Source: Tetmemena sp. SeJ-2015
Taxonomy: Eukaryota; Ciliophora; Spirotrichea; Sporadotrichida; Oxytrichidae
DNA length: 64,000 nucleotides
NCBI GenBank assembly: GCA_027382625.1
Contig: JAJKFJ010022839.1
Coordinates: 16,989 to 80,988 of the forward strand
Direction of reading: 5' to 3'
Part shown: piece by piece, positions 26,801 to 39,715 of the stretch
Numbering within the stretch: position 1 is the stretch's first letter
Layout of the letters: every line of letters starts with the position of its first letter
The notes under the pieces: generated by a model
The model's database searches: none
Told to the model about the DNA's origin: nothing
Seen by the model: the letters and a program-made list of their open reading frames with translations, nothing else
Made by a program: the position numbers and the translations under genes

Positions 26801-29800
26801 GTTAGGTTAATTCTCTAATGCCTCAACAACTGATCCGTCAAATAAGAGATTGGGTTATACGAATGATAGATTTAGGTATAATGTATCTGTGGAGAATAAG
26901 CGTTCGGACATCAGGTTGAAATTTTGATAATTACGGGCCTGTTGCATTATATGAGTATCTCAACTAGATGAGAACTCATTTATATTACTTTCAAGTTTTC
27001 CTATTGATTAAACTGAGTTGCTGTCGACAAGAGAGATGAACAAAGCATATGAGATTCACAACTTTGAAGAATTATATGATGATATCAATACAAGGTGTAG
27101 AGGGATTGAGAAACGATTCAATAAAGTATATTATTCTCAAAGGCACGAAATGAATTTAAAATAAATGAAACGAGCGGAGCATCTTATGTGGTAAGAAAAA
27201 TAGACATGGCATATTACTAGACAAAGACACTCCGAAAGAGATACGGGGCTCTTTTTTTCTATCTAAGATCTAATGCTTGAAGATATTTTCTGAACAATGG
27301 AATGTTATGTTTTCGCTCTCATGTTCGAGAGAGTATAATAGTATGAGCGGAGCAATAAGGTCTTTCCGTAAAGTAGTCCTAATCATAAATACCTTGAAGC
27401 AAGTGAGAAAGGAGTTTGTTAATATACAGCTTAAGAGTCCATTAAGACTTCTACAAGCCTCCATATAACAACTTGATCTATCCTATCAATTTTATTTGGG
27501 AAAAGAAGTGAGTTATTTTGTGAAGCATCAACACGTTGCTAAGATCGCTAGGGCTATTTTTTTCAGATCATATAAATAGCTTAAAGTTATTGAATATCTT
27601 TAGCTTTATCCACTATAAAGAAATGCTGCAGAAAGGAACAGTGTCTGATGAGAGCTCGAGTCAGATCCATCAACCTTTGCCAAGGTGAAACAGTGTATAC
27701 ATTTTAATTCATCAAAAGCTCCAAAATGATACTTATGGGAAATGTATAGATTTAAGAGTCAAAGATGGAGATCGCTGGACTATTTTTTCAGATCTTAATG
27801 CTAGAAGTAGATTTCTCCACTTGAAAATGAGTTTGCCTGTCGAGAGAAAAGTGAGTCAGTCCACTTTGCAGAGTGAAAACAAGTGTAATACATCTTTAAT
27901 TCTCAGCCCTCACAAAAGTTAGAAATGCAATACTATACAAAATTCAAGTAGGGAACATTTATTAGGAGGGAAGAATTGAACCAGATATATACACAGATGG
28001 AGTGATATAGATAGACTAGGAGACAAACATGAGTTGGTTTTATATACAGATCTTGAAGGTGGGAGCATCTTTTCTCTTTTAAAGGTGAAGGATGTGTTGT
28101 CACCTGTACGAGAGAGAGTCATCGCACCATAGTACTCTGACAGTATTACGTGTGTTTAGGAATATAAAGGTGTAGTACATTTTGTAAATTCATTCATAAG
28201 TCGCATTCAAAAAATAGAATTACTATATTCATTATGGGCGCAATAAGAAATAATAGAATTTGAATCGATATCAGCGGAGAGACATCGATAGGATTCGCTG
28301 GAGGGTCGCAAATGGGCTTGCCAACTACTAGCTACATCTACTCACTTTATTGGCCAGATTTCGATCTAAATAGCTAGAGTTTCTTCCGCATTTATTGAGA
28401 ACGACGGTTAGAGAGTATATGATATGCGGAAGGAATAAGCTCGGAGAATAGTCACTTTGCTAGTTAGATGAATTTACTAAAAAGTCGGCATATCAATATT
28501 TAATTTCTTCAAGTCAAGATAATATGAATCACCAATTAACGGAGAAAAGAGAACTGGGACGTATCGTATGCATTAAATTGAATACGAAGTTCATTCTGTT
28601 GGGCTTATCATATTTTAGCCAGAATTTTTAATGCTCAAAGAACTCATTCCTTTATTCCCTGACATACTTGAGTATGTGCACTAGTAGAGTAGAATAGCTC
28701 GAGTCCAACTTTTGCTAGAAGTAGCTGTATGACATTGTTAGTATATACAATTTATTTCTCTAAGGCAGCTCAAAAAAGGAAGGGGAATGTAGTAAAAATT
28801 CTTGATTTTAGAAGAAAAGAATAGGAGATAGTATAGATATAGATAAGAGATCGTTCTTTAGGACTAATTATTTCATATTAAGAGAACATCTTAATAGTAG
28901 AAGATTTAATTCACTGAAAAGCATTCGACGTTTGTTACTGTTTCGAGTAGTAATAAGAGAAAGATACGCAACTATTAGCGCAGATAGTAGCATTGAGAAC
29001 AATTGTGTATAACTTATGTTTATGATTCATCAAGACATCGAAAAATTGAAGGAGGTTTATATATAGTGAGGCAACATTGGAAGAGAGAATCAATGACGTA
29101 TGTTTATCAAGGACTCAGATAATTTCCTGAAGATAGCTGAGACCAACTAATTTGGGATTGCAGGCTAGCTTAATTGATTGAGATCACATAGAAAGAGTGA
29201 TTTTCCTTGAAAATGTTAAGTTGTTCTTGCACATGAATACGAGACTGAAAAGTATGAGATTTCCACTTGCAGGAAGATGATAAATACAAGTCGTAACTAC
29301 CAAATTTTATAATTAATGTTATCAGCTTCTAAAAATGATACGACGACTTATGAGGAAAAATTGTGAATTTTAAAGATAAGTCTTGATATACGAAGATGCG
29401 GAGTTTTCAAACACAAATAATAAATTATTTATGTCAAAGAATCTTAAAATGCTGAGACATTGTTTTAACCTTGTAATATAATATTAGTAGTTATTATTAA
29501 CATGTGATAGAAAAGACGTGAAGTAATGATACGGCGAAACGTTTCAGTTCAAAAGAAGTTAAAATCTAGATGCAGTCTTAGTCACGAAGTTTATTATGAA
29601 TTAATCATACAGAAATTGTTGACATTAAATAGATATGGATATACTCTATCGGGCAGAAATAGATTTAAAGATCAAATAGATTCGAGATCGCTTCCTAGTT
29701 TTTAGATTCTAGATCGAAGAGGAGTTTCCTTGAAACTGAGTATTGCACTGTTTCGAGGCAAGAAGGTAGTGTAGCGTCATCATGACTCTTTATGAGCAGT

Positions 29801-32800
29801 AAGTTAGCAGAACAATAGTAGTATTTATCTATCATTGAGTTATTATAATATGGATAAAAAGTGTACTCTTGAAAAGATAGTAATAATCTATGGAGTGGAT
29901 ATAGATATTGATATGATTATATAGATATGATATAGATAGGGATTCTGCTGAGAGCTATTTCGTTATTTATTTGTTCTAGATTGTTTATACATATTGCCCT
30001 ATAGAGAGCATTATTCCATTGAACATGTTGTTTTTTGATCTTGTGCATGAGATATGATAGAAGCATTCAGTCCCTTTGCAGACGTGAAACAAGTTTGTAT
30101 AACTTTAGATAATCTCTCATATTAGTAAGAAGTACCCGTGTACTGAGGAAAGTAATTAGATCTTTATAGAATAACGAATAGTTTTAGAGTATAGACTTAA
30201 TAGAGATGATATGGAGAGAGTATTATATATATATTCAGATCTTATGCTAGAATATATATATATTGATAGATATATATATATATATAGTTCTTATGTAGTT
30301 ATATGTTAGAGTCATGTATATATGTTAGTGCAGAGTGAAGTTAAATACTAGTGTATCCATTTTGAGTTTTCTCAATAGTTGCAAAATTAGAATGATATCT
30401 GGCCGTAGTGAGCGAAGGAGGAAAATATAGTTTCTCATATGACAGAATCTACCAGTAGACGAGTATCGCATAGTCGGGCATTTTTATTACTCTTAGAGGC
30501 AGATCTTATGCAGAGAGTTTTCCCGTTTGAAATAAGCTGAGTTTATTGCCTGTCACGCAGTAGATAAGACGTGAGGCTCTCCTGCAGAGATTTGGACGAA
30601 GAAACGGGTGAAAATGGAAAACAGTGTATATTGTAACAGTAGTGATATTTTTCATACAGTCGTTTCAAAGAAGATGGATGTTATGATATTAGACTGGGCT
30701 TAAGACAGCATATATGGGACTTCTTAAGATGCATACTAGAATCTGAAAGATCGTGGGGAGATTCTTTATCTAGAATAATATTAAATTTGCTTAGGATTAG
30801 TTCTTATCCATGTTCGACAACTGAGTGTTTGAATCACTGTCGAGAGTGACAAGTTTGGCTTACACACCTTTTGCAGATAAGATGAAAGAAGAAAGTAGTA
30901 ACTTGTTTAATTTATAGAATAAATATTACACTGTGTCACATCGCATCGAGCACATGATGAACATATAATTGCGAGAAAAGAAGAGTTGTGAACGCTACTC
31001 ACTTCGGAGTCTCGCTCGGGCGATTTCACTGCTCTGGCCTAACTTCTATTTTCTTCATATTACATATTGTTGTATACATTGGAAATGTAGTTTTGCCTCG
31101 ACAAGTGACATGAGTTGTTGACCTGTCTAAGGAGTAGATAAGTGCCGTAATTCACCACGTTTAATGCAGAAGTGAAAAACAAGTAAGGTGTATACATTTT
31201 ATTCTCAGCCTCAGAGAAAGTATGAACGTTTTTCACTTTGTCGGAGAATAGTAATGAAATGTGAGACGAATTAAACGATACGAATGAATTGTATAGGGGC
31301 ATTATAGTTGTATGTGATAGGTCTGAGTGATCTTAAATAGTTAGTAAGTTTTCCTCACTTATTATATAGGATTGCCTTATCGCAGAGTTAAATGCTTGAG
31401 GTTCAATAGTATAGTGCAGAAGTGAAAACCAGAGTGGATAATAATTTTTATATTTCTCATTCTCCGCTTGCGAGGAATGATTAAATTAATATGAGAGATA
31501 GATAGATTTAAGTCAACATATATGATTGAAGATTCGCTGGGCCAGCATCTTTCATTTGATTAGGAGAAATGTAATCTTATTTCGATAGCTAGATAGCTGG
31601 TAATACCTCTGCAATCCTGAGTTATTGTGCCATTGTACGCATGGAAAAGGGAAGATAGAATCACTTTGTGCAGAATGTTGAGAAAAAAGTGTAAATATTT
31701 CTAAGTTATTGTTTCTCTCAGAGAGGTGAGATATCCAATATATAGTGTTATACAGGATATTATTGTAGATGAGATATATATATATATAATATAGATATAC
31801 ATTTTATTGATTAGAGATAGATGAGGAGACATTACAATATATATATATGTATCTTGAGACAGGTTCTAGGAGTTATTACTCTTGAAGCATATGAGTATTT
31901 TTGCCTGACTCGATATGTTACACGGATAGTTCACAATTTTGCTAGATAGTGAAGAACAGTATAAGGTTGTATTATAATGGCATATCTTAATCTATAAACC
32001 GTCTCTTCTATAATTGTGCAATTCCATTAGGGAACTTCTTATGTGAGTCCGCTATAGTCTAATATGTCTTAGATGAATCCAGATTTCAGAAGTAGGAATG
32101 AATCGCTGGGGCTAGTTTTTTCAGTCTTAAGCTAGAAGTTTTCCTTGAAAACTAGTTGCCTGATCGATGAGACCTTTAAAAAGTGAGTCCATTTATTGCA
32201 GATAAGGAAAAACACAGTAGAAGTCGACTGTCAATCTTGAGCTCAGAAGGTTGAATTTTTCTTTCTAACTAGGCCTCAAAAATGGATAACCTTATGAGAA
32301 AAGATATGTATTAGAGAAATTCAAGAGATGTGAAGGAGTTGCGTGAAGCGGTGGTACCTGACACACTCGTTATTTTTTTTAGAGGAGGCTTAGATTTAGT
32401 CTGCAATTTCTTGAATCTTAACTTGTAGGCACTTATAAATTAGCATTCTTGTTAGGATAGAAAAGAGTGGAGTTTCATTCTATCTATAGCCATAGTAAGT
32501 ATAGAAACATCATAAAGTGTATTACTATTTAATTAAAGTCGCTATCAACTTAAATATAAACTGATTTGAGACTTATAGTGGGGATAAAAAGACGTATTAT
32601 TAAATTTTTAAGAATATTAAAGAATAAAACAATTTTTAGATTTATTATATTTTTAACTAGAATCTTTATGTACTGTACTTAAGAACCGTTTATTATCACT
32701 TGTTAAAATGGGCTGTGTTTTGCTGTCGAGAGAAAGTGAGAGTTCTAGTACCGTACAACCTCGTTTCACTTGTTGGTTGAACACAGATAGATAGAATTGA

Positions 32801-33640
32801 TGTGAGATGTCTATGGTAACACTCTATTTACTCTCTCACCGAACGCTCGCCAAGTCTGATCTACACTCTCTGTACTTGAGGATCAGATATAGACTTTATT
32901 TGACTATAAATAAGATTTCGGACTGTTTCTGTGGATCTATTCTTTTGGTGCAGTGAGTCTCTAATGCGTTATGATTGCCTGATTACGTTTTACATTGAAA
33001 CACGTTGAAGTGTACGCCTTGTCGTTTGAGACCAAGAGATTACCGTCAGTGTTTAACTCTTCTTCTTCGTCAGTAATGAATGTATACATAGTGTACATAA
33101 CTACATTTGTGAGTGCACAAGCTAAAAAGATCAACCTAATAGGGAGAATGAAACTAAGGATTGATATATTAAAAAGATCGATAGATGGCTGATGACACTA
33201 GTATCAATGGTACTTCACGTGATCATTATATTACCATAAGATGCTGCCTCTATTTTAGTTTTTACGCCTTCGACTAACGGTGAGTTCTAGTTCGTAAGAG
33301 AGAAAGTAGTCAGTCCACTCGTTTGTCTAAGGAAGTTGAAAAACATTTGATGTTGGAGGAAAATTACCACATCTCTCTTATAGTCTGTCAACGATCCTAC
33401 ATAAGTATATTTTGATACACCCATTTTATGGCGATAAGTATCCATTCATTTCATTTCATGAAGTGATTAGAATATATCGATAGACAGAGAGCTTGGAATT
33501 AGATAACAATATTTTTATACATGAGTGGGCTTATAGTATAATGACGAGTTTTCCTTAAAACTGAGTTTGTGCCTGTCGAGAGAAAAGTGGTGCATGACTT
33601 CCAGTTTTGGCGAGAAGATAACAATAAGTGTTTTCATTTT
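14815..33640. repeat. Tandem satellite array, consensus unit about 181 bp
   Basis: The unit recurs head to tail across nearly 19 kb. Successive landmarks in each copy are ATCGCTGGGCTATTTTTTC, AGATCTTAATGCTAG, AGTTTTCCTTGAAAACT, GAGTTTGCCTGTCGAGAG, GTGAGTCCACTTTGCAG, AACAAGTGTATACATTTT and GATCACCTTATGGGAAAG. My consensus is 181 bp, while neighbouring landmarks are often 190-200 bp apart because most differences are small insertions. Roughly 90-100 copies fit the span; I did not count them. Copies are recognisable throughout to about 22.7 kb, then increasingly scrambled, with the last clear remnant near 33545-33600. Short ORFs inside are chance. Such satellites in hypotrichs are germline-limited. 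Confidence 0.9.
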
Positions 33641-35444
33641 TAAAGGGTATATCAACACCTTTCAAAATTCACTTGATTCACGTCTATATTGAGTGGATTT
33701 AGCGGCACATTCAATCTAGCAGCCAACTAACATCATAAACGAAGTTGAGGAGGAGGTAAAGTAGAGTATTGGATGTATTCATATAGGATACTATTCTTAC
33801 GTTGTATCTATTGGGTTCTTTTGAAGTGAGGACTTTGAGATATTAGAGAATGGGAGGGATCAGAGAGGATACATGTTACTACACTTTGTTTCCTTCTATT
33901 CTCTGGGCTCAGAAGTGGAGAGGATACATGTCACTCCTCTCAGTGGGGTTAGGCTTACCGAACTTGTCAGGCTTTAATGAGGGCGGACTTCTCTTTCCTG
34001 TACTTGAGTTTTATCATGATCATAAACATCAGTATGTAATATATAGTTAAGCAGAAAATCTAAAGCGTAAAGTTAAGGACTGGTTGAGGAGGAGCAATTT
34101 TCTAAGTTTGGATTCAATAATAATTAAGAATTGAATATAATTAAAGATTGATTCTCAAGCTTTGATTAGAAATACTATTATCGGGAAATTTCAATAAGGA
34201 TTGGAGATTTCTAATATGTACTTATGTTGTGTCAAAATAATTTACACGCATAAAGATTTGTTTTTTTTTAAAAATGATCTCGTAGGAAAAAATAAAACTA
34301 ATCTTCCTGTATTAACTAATATAAGATTAATTCTTAATTTAATAAGAAGTATCATAAATTTATTCGGCTTTAAGGTTGAAATTAGAATCCTAATAAATTT
34401 GAAGAGTATTAAAAGCCGAGGCAGGGTTAAATGTTGGTGGTTTGATAGTAGGTTTATATGTTTGAAATTTCCTGCCTGCCCTCTATTGCGAGGTAGTAGG
34501 GGTTTATTAAGTTCGATTAATTATTAAGAGTGCTTGTGAATTGTGCCATTTGGTGAGAATTCCTCAGCAACTCTAAATTAAAAGTGAAAATTGACTCGAT
34601 AGCGAGTGTTGATTCATCCACATGATCAAAGTTGATGGGGAAGTGACTTCCATCAAAACTTTGGGGAGGTATCTCGTAGGGCTCACAACCACCAGCGGTG
34701 GTGGGGGTGGGGGCTGCCCCCTGGTGCTGTAGCTCAAGGGCCTCGCAGGCTAACGTATCTTATTACCCTTTCATATAGATCCGCCTTAATTCTAATATTA
34801 CTGAAATGATAACTCATTAATCAATCTCATTTTAGATAACTCTGGGAATAATATTGTATAGTTAAAGCTCCCTTATAAGCGATACTCAGCAAATAGAAAA
34901 ACAGGCTTTCATTTCAGGTGGATTATAATTATTTATATTGAAATTTTATAATTGCTTATTTAAGAGATCTCGGGTTTTCATTATTTATTCAAACTTTCCT
35001 ATTGAGAAAATCATCAAAACAGAAGATGGTGAATTAGCTAAAGATAGGTGGTAACTGTAATCAAATCAAATAATTTATTCGATAGGAAGTAAATACTTCT
35101 TTCTTTCTTCATTGTTTCATTTTCTTAAATGCTGATTAAACTTGTTGCTCCTCTATTATGATTAGAGAGCCTCTGTTGATTGGTGAGATACACCCACAAC
35201 ATTTTCCTTTTGTCTAGAAATAATTACCTTAAAAACAGTTGTCTAAATATTTATAAATTTGGGATTGCATCTGTTGAGTACGGATCAGCAGACTTATGGA
35301 GTTTTAGTGCATCTCACTAAGTCGTTGCCTGCTCTTATTTTAAGTCCCACCACTACTTTGCAAAAGTTGGTCTACCAAGCTTGTCTTAGTTTTATCATAA
35401 CTAATTTAATAAATTACGCAAGAGGTAAATAAGTTTTACTCTTT
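33641..35444. other. Mostly non-coding, with a possible coding tail at 35150-35444
   Basis: AT-rich flank of the satellite. Plus-strand frames at 33850-34050 and 34201-34527 lack protein-like composition and are not called. A GC-rich hairpin lies near 34688-34726. From about 35400 down to 35280 the minus strand again reads as Gln/Ser-rich protein, probably a further exon of the CTFKPxI gene beyond an unresolved IES or intron. Confidence 0.45.
34688..34726. other. GC-rich nested hairpin with G-runs
   Basis: CACCAG at 34690-34695 pairs with CTGGTG at 34721-34726. Inside are CCACC-AGC-GGTGG and GGGGG-CTG-CCCCC (34709-34721). The strand also has G-runs GGTGGTGGGGGTGGGGG. It stands out sharply from the AT-rich surroundings; function unknown. 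Confidence 0.5.
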
Positions 35445-36766
35445 TCATTTGTTGAGACCTCTTGACACACCTTGATAATAGGAGGCACTTTCTTGACTAA
35501 AAGGATCTTAAAGTTCTCTAGGAGATCGGCTTCTCAATAAAAGCTGACTTTGCTCTCGAAGAGACTGATTTAAATCAATTCCATTGTTTTGAGCAATATA
35601 AATAATGCTAATATTTGAGCCCTATCAATTGAATCGCAGTCTCCAAGTCTCCTCTAGTGCTTATTCTTGTCTATGTTTGGTTTGAAGGTGCATTACCTCT
35701 ATTATTATGAAACTAAACCAAAGAAATACCGAGAGTATAAAATTATTAGAAGTCATAGCTCTACTTCATAATCTCCAGCTGTTTCTATTTTGCTTAATGC
35801 TCTTTGTATAGTCTATCATGGACCTCTAGATTAGAAGGAGATTTTTGGAAGAAAGATCACTCTTATTTTAAATAATGAGGCTCTACCTCGAGTGCAAAGA
35901 TTTATGATGCCTTGAATTCCCTCCGTTGCTCAATCTATTAGTGGATTATTATTGCTGCGATTCCTAGGGTTTATGCTGTTGAACTATTTAAGGCTTGAAA
36001 GTGCAATCTTTCATCTCCAACATCGCCTTCAGCTTTTGAAGATCTCTGCCCCTCGAAGATTTGTTGCCTCTTTTACTCAAATCTTCAAAGAACTTTTCCC
36101 TCGAACTGTTTCTAATCAGATCTTTGCCATACTCTGTTATCCCCTGTGAGCTTTATAGTTTAAAATTAAAATCTCCCTATCTGAGCTTTAATTAAGCGAA
36201 TGCTTTTTGGAGGCGCTCTTTTAAGCCAGTGTTCTTGATGAATGCAAACTCTTGCAAAGAAGAGGTGGATGAGTTTAGATTAAAGTTGCCTTGACTTTAA
36301 TTCTTATCGATAGTCTTAAGACTAATTTCACTCTCTCTTTCTGAGAAGGGATAATAAGATTCTCATCAGGCAAGTACTTATGAGACTTTTCTCTCATTAT
36401 ATCTGGCTAGAGCGCTGTAGTAGAAGCATTTTTCTACTCTAAATTTGATGATTAAAAAAAACTTTAAACATAGATGATTGTCTTTAGAGACATTAAGATC
36501 TTGATGCTCTGAGAAACTCTGTTTAGAAACGAGTCGTTGATGTAGTCATTAATTTAAAGATAGTCGTTCTTAGCATTAGAGTACTCGCTTATTTATTGGT
36601 TGGTCATTTCCTTCTCTTCTAGGTTTTCTTTGATCTCTTAAGAAATCTGAGACTCACCCAGACTCTTTTATTTTAAAGCCCTTCCGAACACCGACTGTCT
36701 TGATCTGTTCTAGAAGGAAGCTATGTTTAGTTGAATTTCTTCAATCTGATCGTTTGGCTTTGACAT
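35445..36766 (-). CDS. CTFKPxI-repeat protein, possibly ciliary
   Basis: Starts at ATG 36766-36764 (MSKPNDQIEEIQLNIASFQN). A Gln/Ser-rich helical region follows, including LQEFAFIKNTGLKERLQKAF, then FFEDLSKRGNKSSRGRDLQK. Two copies of a CTFKPxI element come next: MKDCTFKPQI and CTFKPNIDKNK. That element recurs in many ciliate and trypanosomatid cytoskeletal or flagellar proteins. The region after is rich in Arg/Ser/Gln. The frame given ends at TGA 35447-35445, but more coding-like sequence lies downstream. One IES (36155-36189) was resolved; the G-run at 36141-36144 seems one base too long; other breaks between 36190 and 36700 are unresolved. Function is inferred only from the repeat. Confidence 0.6.
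36155..36189 (-). other. IES, pointer TGAGCTTT (8 bp)
   Basis: TGAGCTTT at 36147-36154 and 36182-36189 around 27 bp. Excision plus correction of one base in the adjacent CCCC run joins FAQLKLTGITEYGKDLI in frame. Confidence 0.72.
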
Positions 36767-37535
36767 CTACTCAATCTAACTACATTTCATTTTTGTAAAA
36801 ATTTTTCTATTTTTTAAGATTTTAAATCAAATATATAATAATTTATTATTTAGTTTTATTAATCCTTGAATTTCTTTTTCCCCCTTTTTTAAATTTCAAG
36901 ATATTAGTGGAAATCCCTAAAATCATTTAAAGATAAGGGCAATCTTACAGTTTAAGCTTATAAATAAATAAGTGAATTAAATGCATTTGAGTTTGCTTAA
37001 TCCAAGGATATATTAAATAAGTAGTTTGCCAGGATATAACGAGTCTTTGCTCCAGGCTAAATTAGCTCACATCCTTCTTAATTATTGCTTTACTCTGCTC
37101 AATCAGAAAATTCAAACCCTGCTCTGGCAGTATAAGCATCAATAAATTAATACCTCTACTTTTTTTTTTAATTAATGCACCAAGTAGTCAAAGAAATGCT
37201 TGATGGTGTCAATAATGTCTCTTTCTTAATTAGATGGGAGTTTCTCTATTTGTAGTTGATTTTGCAGTAAGCTTGTAAATTTCATCCATTTTAATGCGTT
37301 TTGATATGTTGATGATGGATAAATTTATTTACACCTTCGATGCAACTTAATACCTTAATTTTAAATTATATAAGAAGATCTAACGACTAATTATCCCAAA
37401 TTCTCTCATATCTCATAGTGGGATAGATTTGTTTATAAATTAAAAAGATATAAATTGAAAATATTTATCAAGGCTTATCTCGATAGATATTTTAGAGCTA
37501 CTTTAATTCCTTCTGCAACTATTAAAATTAAAGAA
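36767..37535. other. Divergent intergenic region
   Basis: AT-rich stretch between two divergent gene starts, so it probably holds both promoters. A homopolymer-rich patch lies at about 36790-36900. No discrete motif can be supported. Confidence 0.45.
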
Positions 37536-38572
37536 ATGGAAGAGTCAAGCTAATCCACGCAATCTTTATTTAGGCTTTAAATTTTGAGATATATATATAT
37601 ATAAATCTCAAAGTTAATCTGAGGCAAGTTAGACACGAACAGCGAATAGGTCGTCAGGCAGCAATTCAAAGAAGAACCTCAATCTTCAAAATCATTATCC
37701 TGGGTGATTGCGCGTAAGATATAAACCATGTGTTGATTTAAAATGCAAAGTGTAGGCAAGACCTCAATTATTCAGAAGTAAGTCAGTCATATCAAAATAA
37801 CTGAGACCATCATCGTCATCATCCTACTTCTTCGGCATTTAGAATAAATAAAGACCTTTTCTAGTTATATAAGAAAAAGTGTATCTCAAGTATACAAGCC
37901 AACAATAGGAGCAGACTTCCACAGCAAGAAGTTAGAGATAATGGATGGAGATGAACTTAAGACAGTAACTTTGCAGGTAAAAATTGCAAAAGGTTTTGCT
38001 TAATCTGATCTAGATATGGGACACAGCTGGTTAAGAAAGATATTAGAGTCTCGGAGTGGCATTCTACAGAGGTGCTGAGGCATGCGTTCTAGTTTACGAT
38101 ATAACCAATGCTCGCAGTTTTGAAATCTGAATATTTGGAAGCAGGACTTTCTTGTGAAGGCTAATCCTAAGAATCCTGAGAGCTTCCCCTTTTTCGTATT
38201 CGGAAATAAATTAGACAAGGCAGATGAAAGAAAAGTAAGAAAAATAGCATAAGTTTTATCTAATGAATAATATAGGTGAGTGTACCTAAAGTAGAAGAAT
38301 GGCTTTCAGGAATAATAACATGCCCTACGAGGAAACTTCCGCCATAGAGGGTTCAAATGTGGAGGTAGCTTTTAACAGAATAGCCACTTAGCTTCTAAAG
38401 CAAGCATTATCCTCGCAAGACTCTATGCTAATGTAAGATAGATCGATCGATTGATAATACCTCTAAACATAATTCCTATTAGGCCACACAAGATATAGAC
38501 GTTTAAGGTGCTAAGAAGTTCGGTCTAACAGAAAATAAGAAGCAATACAAGACGAAGAAGGGATGTTGCTGA
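37536..38572 (+). CDS. Rab7-like small GTPase
   Basis: Membrane-traffic GTPase of the late endosome/phagosome group. Motifs: P-loop KIIILGDCAVGKTS (split by an intron), switch I region VYKPTIGADFHSKK, G3 [20 protein letters not shown], G4 FGNKLDKAD, G5 ETSAIEGSNVEVAF and a C-terminal KKGCC before TGA, the geranylgeranylation site. Introns: 37714-37750, 37778-37864, 37976-38012 and 38235-38275. The last exon begins near 38486 after a further intron. One-base losses near 38123 (SFENLNIWKQ) and 38308 (LSRNNNMPYEE), and small register problems at both ends, look like homopolymer errors because every functional motif is intact. The N-terminal 30 residues are Ser/Asn-rich and their exact start is uncertain. 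Confidence 0.85.
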
Positions 38573-38844
38573 TACCAAATTTATTGTAGAATTAACTTAT
38601 TAAAGGTGCAGATGTACATATGAATTTATGAAAAATGCAAAATCTCTTTTAACTTCATAGCTTTAAACTTAATGTGCCTTCATAGATAGGTGAGTGATTT
38701 TGAGAGTTCTTAGAGTGAATATTTAAGAAAGGAGGAGCGAGTGTGTATATTTAAATCAAAAGTGAGATGAGCTTATAAATTTAAACAACCTATTTCAGAA
38801 ATACAAATTTATAATTAAGCAAGAGATTATTATAACACAAAAAC

Positions 38845-39417
38845 ATGCAAGAAGAAGTCAAGGCAGTGCACAGAGAACCCCATCCTTTCATCGGCCTCCC
38901 CCATATCCCTCAGTTCGTTGGAAAGCCAGTAGCATTTGTGGGCAAGGGTGGACAGAGTTGACGAAAATGTACTCTATCTCAAAACCGCAGAGGGTAAGTT
39001 CACATAATTGTCGCAAGAATAGACTTTTCACCCTACATTTTGGCTTTGAGACAAAAGTGCGCTAAACTGTAGCCAAATTTGTGTGAGAGATTATTCATCT
39101 TTCTGCTATAGATTTTATCCAATTTTTTAATTGAATAAGCTCATAATCGTGGAAATGCTTACTAAATTCCAATTATAGACAAGGAGATCAAGGTGATCAA
39201 GTTCAGAGGGATAGAAACATGAAGGGCAATGTTGAGATCAGAGGCATCGTGAACAAGGACGGCACCATCAGTTATGGTGAATTCACTCAGTACGATAATG
39301 AGTTCGGTAAGCCTCCTTTATCTATTCTAACTAACTATCCGTTTAGACCTCACCACTCATGAGCAGATGCTAGAGTACTACCATGGCATGTGCAGAGACC
39401 TATGTGTGAAGCAATGA
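38845..39417 (+). CDS. Replication protein A 14 kDa subunit-like OB-fold protein (RPA3)
   Basis: Smallest subunit of the single-strand DNA-binding RPA trimer in DNA replication and repair. Exons 38845-38993, 39179-39306 and 39347-39417 give about 115 residues, the usual size. Family features: PHIPQFVGKPVAFVGKVDRV (first strands of the OB fold), NVLYLKTAEGDKEIKVIKF, NVEIRGIVNKDGTISYGEF, and the C-terminal helix EFDLTTHEQMLEYYHGMC used for trimerisation. The first intron (185 bp) is long for this locus and may contain an IES. An extra G near 38947 and a missing base near 39210 cancel in length; both lie in G-runs and look like sequence errors. Similarity is recognised by eye, not by search. Confidence 0.78.
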
Positions 39418-39715
39418 AAAGGCAGGCGAAATTATCACTTTGCAAAATCTGATTCTGCTCAGAACGCCCTATAAGCTTGCTCATTGCAAATATATATAAG
39501 TTATTAGTATTCATAAAGGGTGCTTGTAATCCTAATTGCCTTAAGTGTTAAAAATCACCACTCTTCTTAATTTTTATTTATTTCGGTCTCTGTCTCATAA
39601 GAAGTTTAGGTTTTGCTGTTCATTGAATTTATTTGTAACTCGATTGAAACTTTTCTAAGGGTTAAGTATAGAGTTATGTAGATAAAAATTGAAAATTTGA
39701 TTTGGGCAAAAATTA

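Noticed and set aside
33850..34527. Two plus-strand frames (33850-34050 and 34201-34527)
   Set aside because: No motif or protein-like composition, and they lie in AT-rich flank of the noisy satellite.
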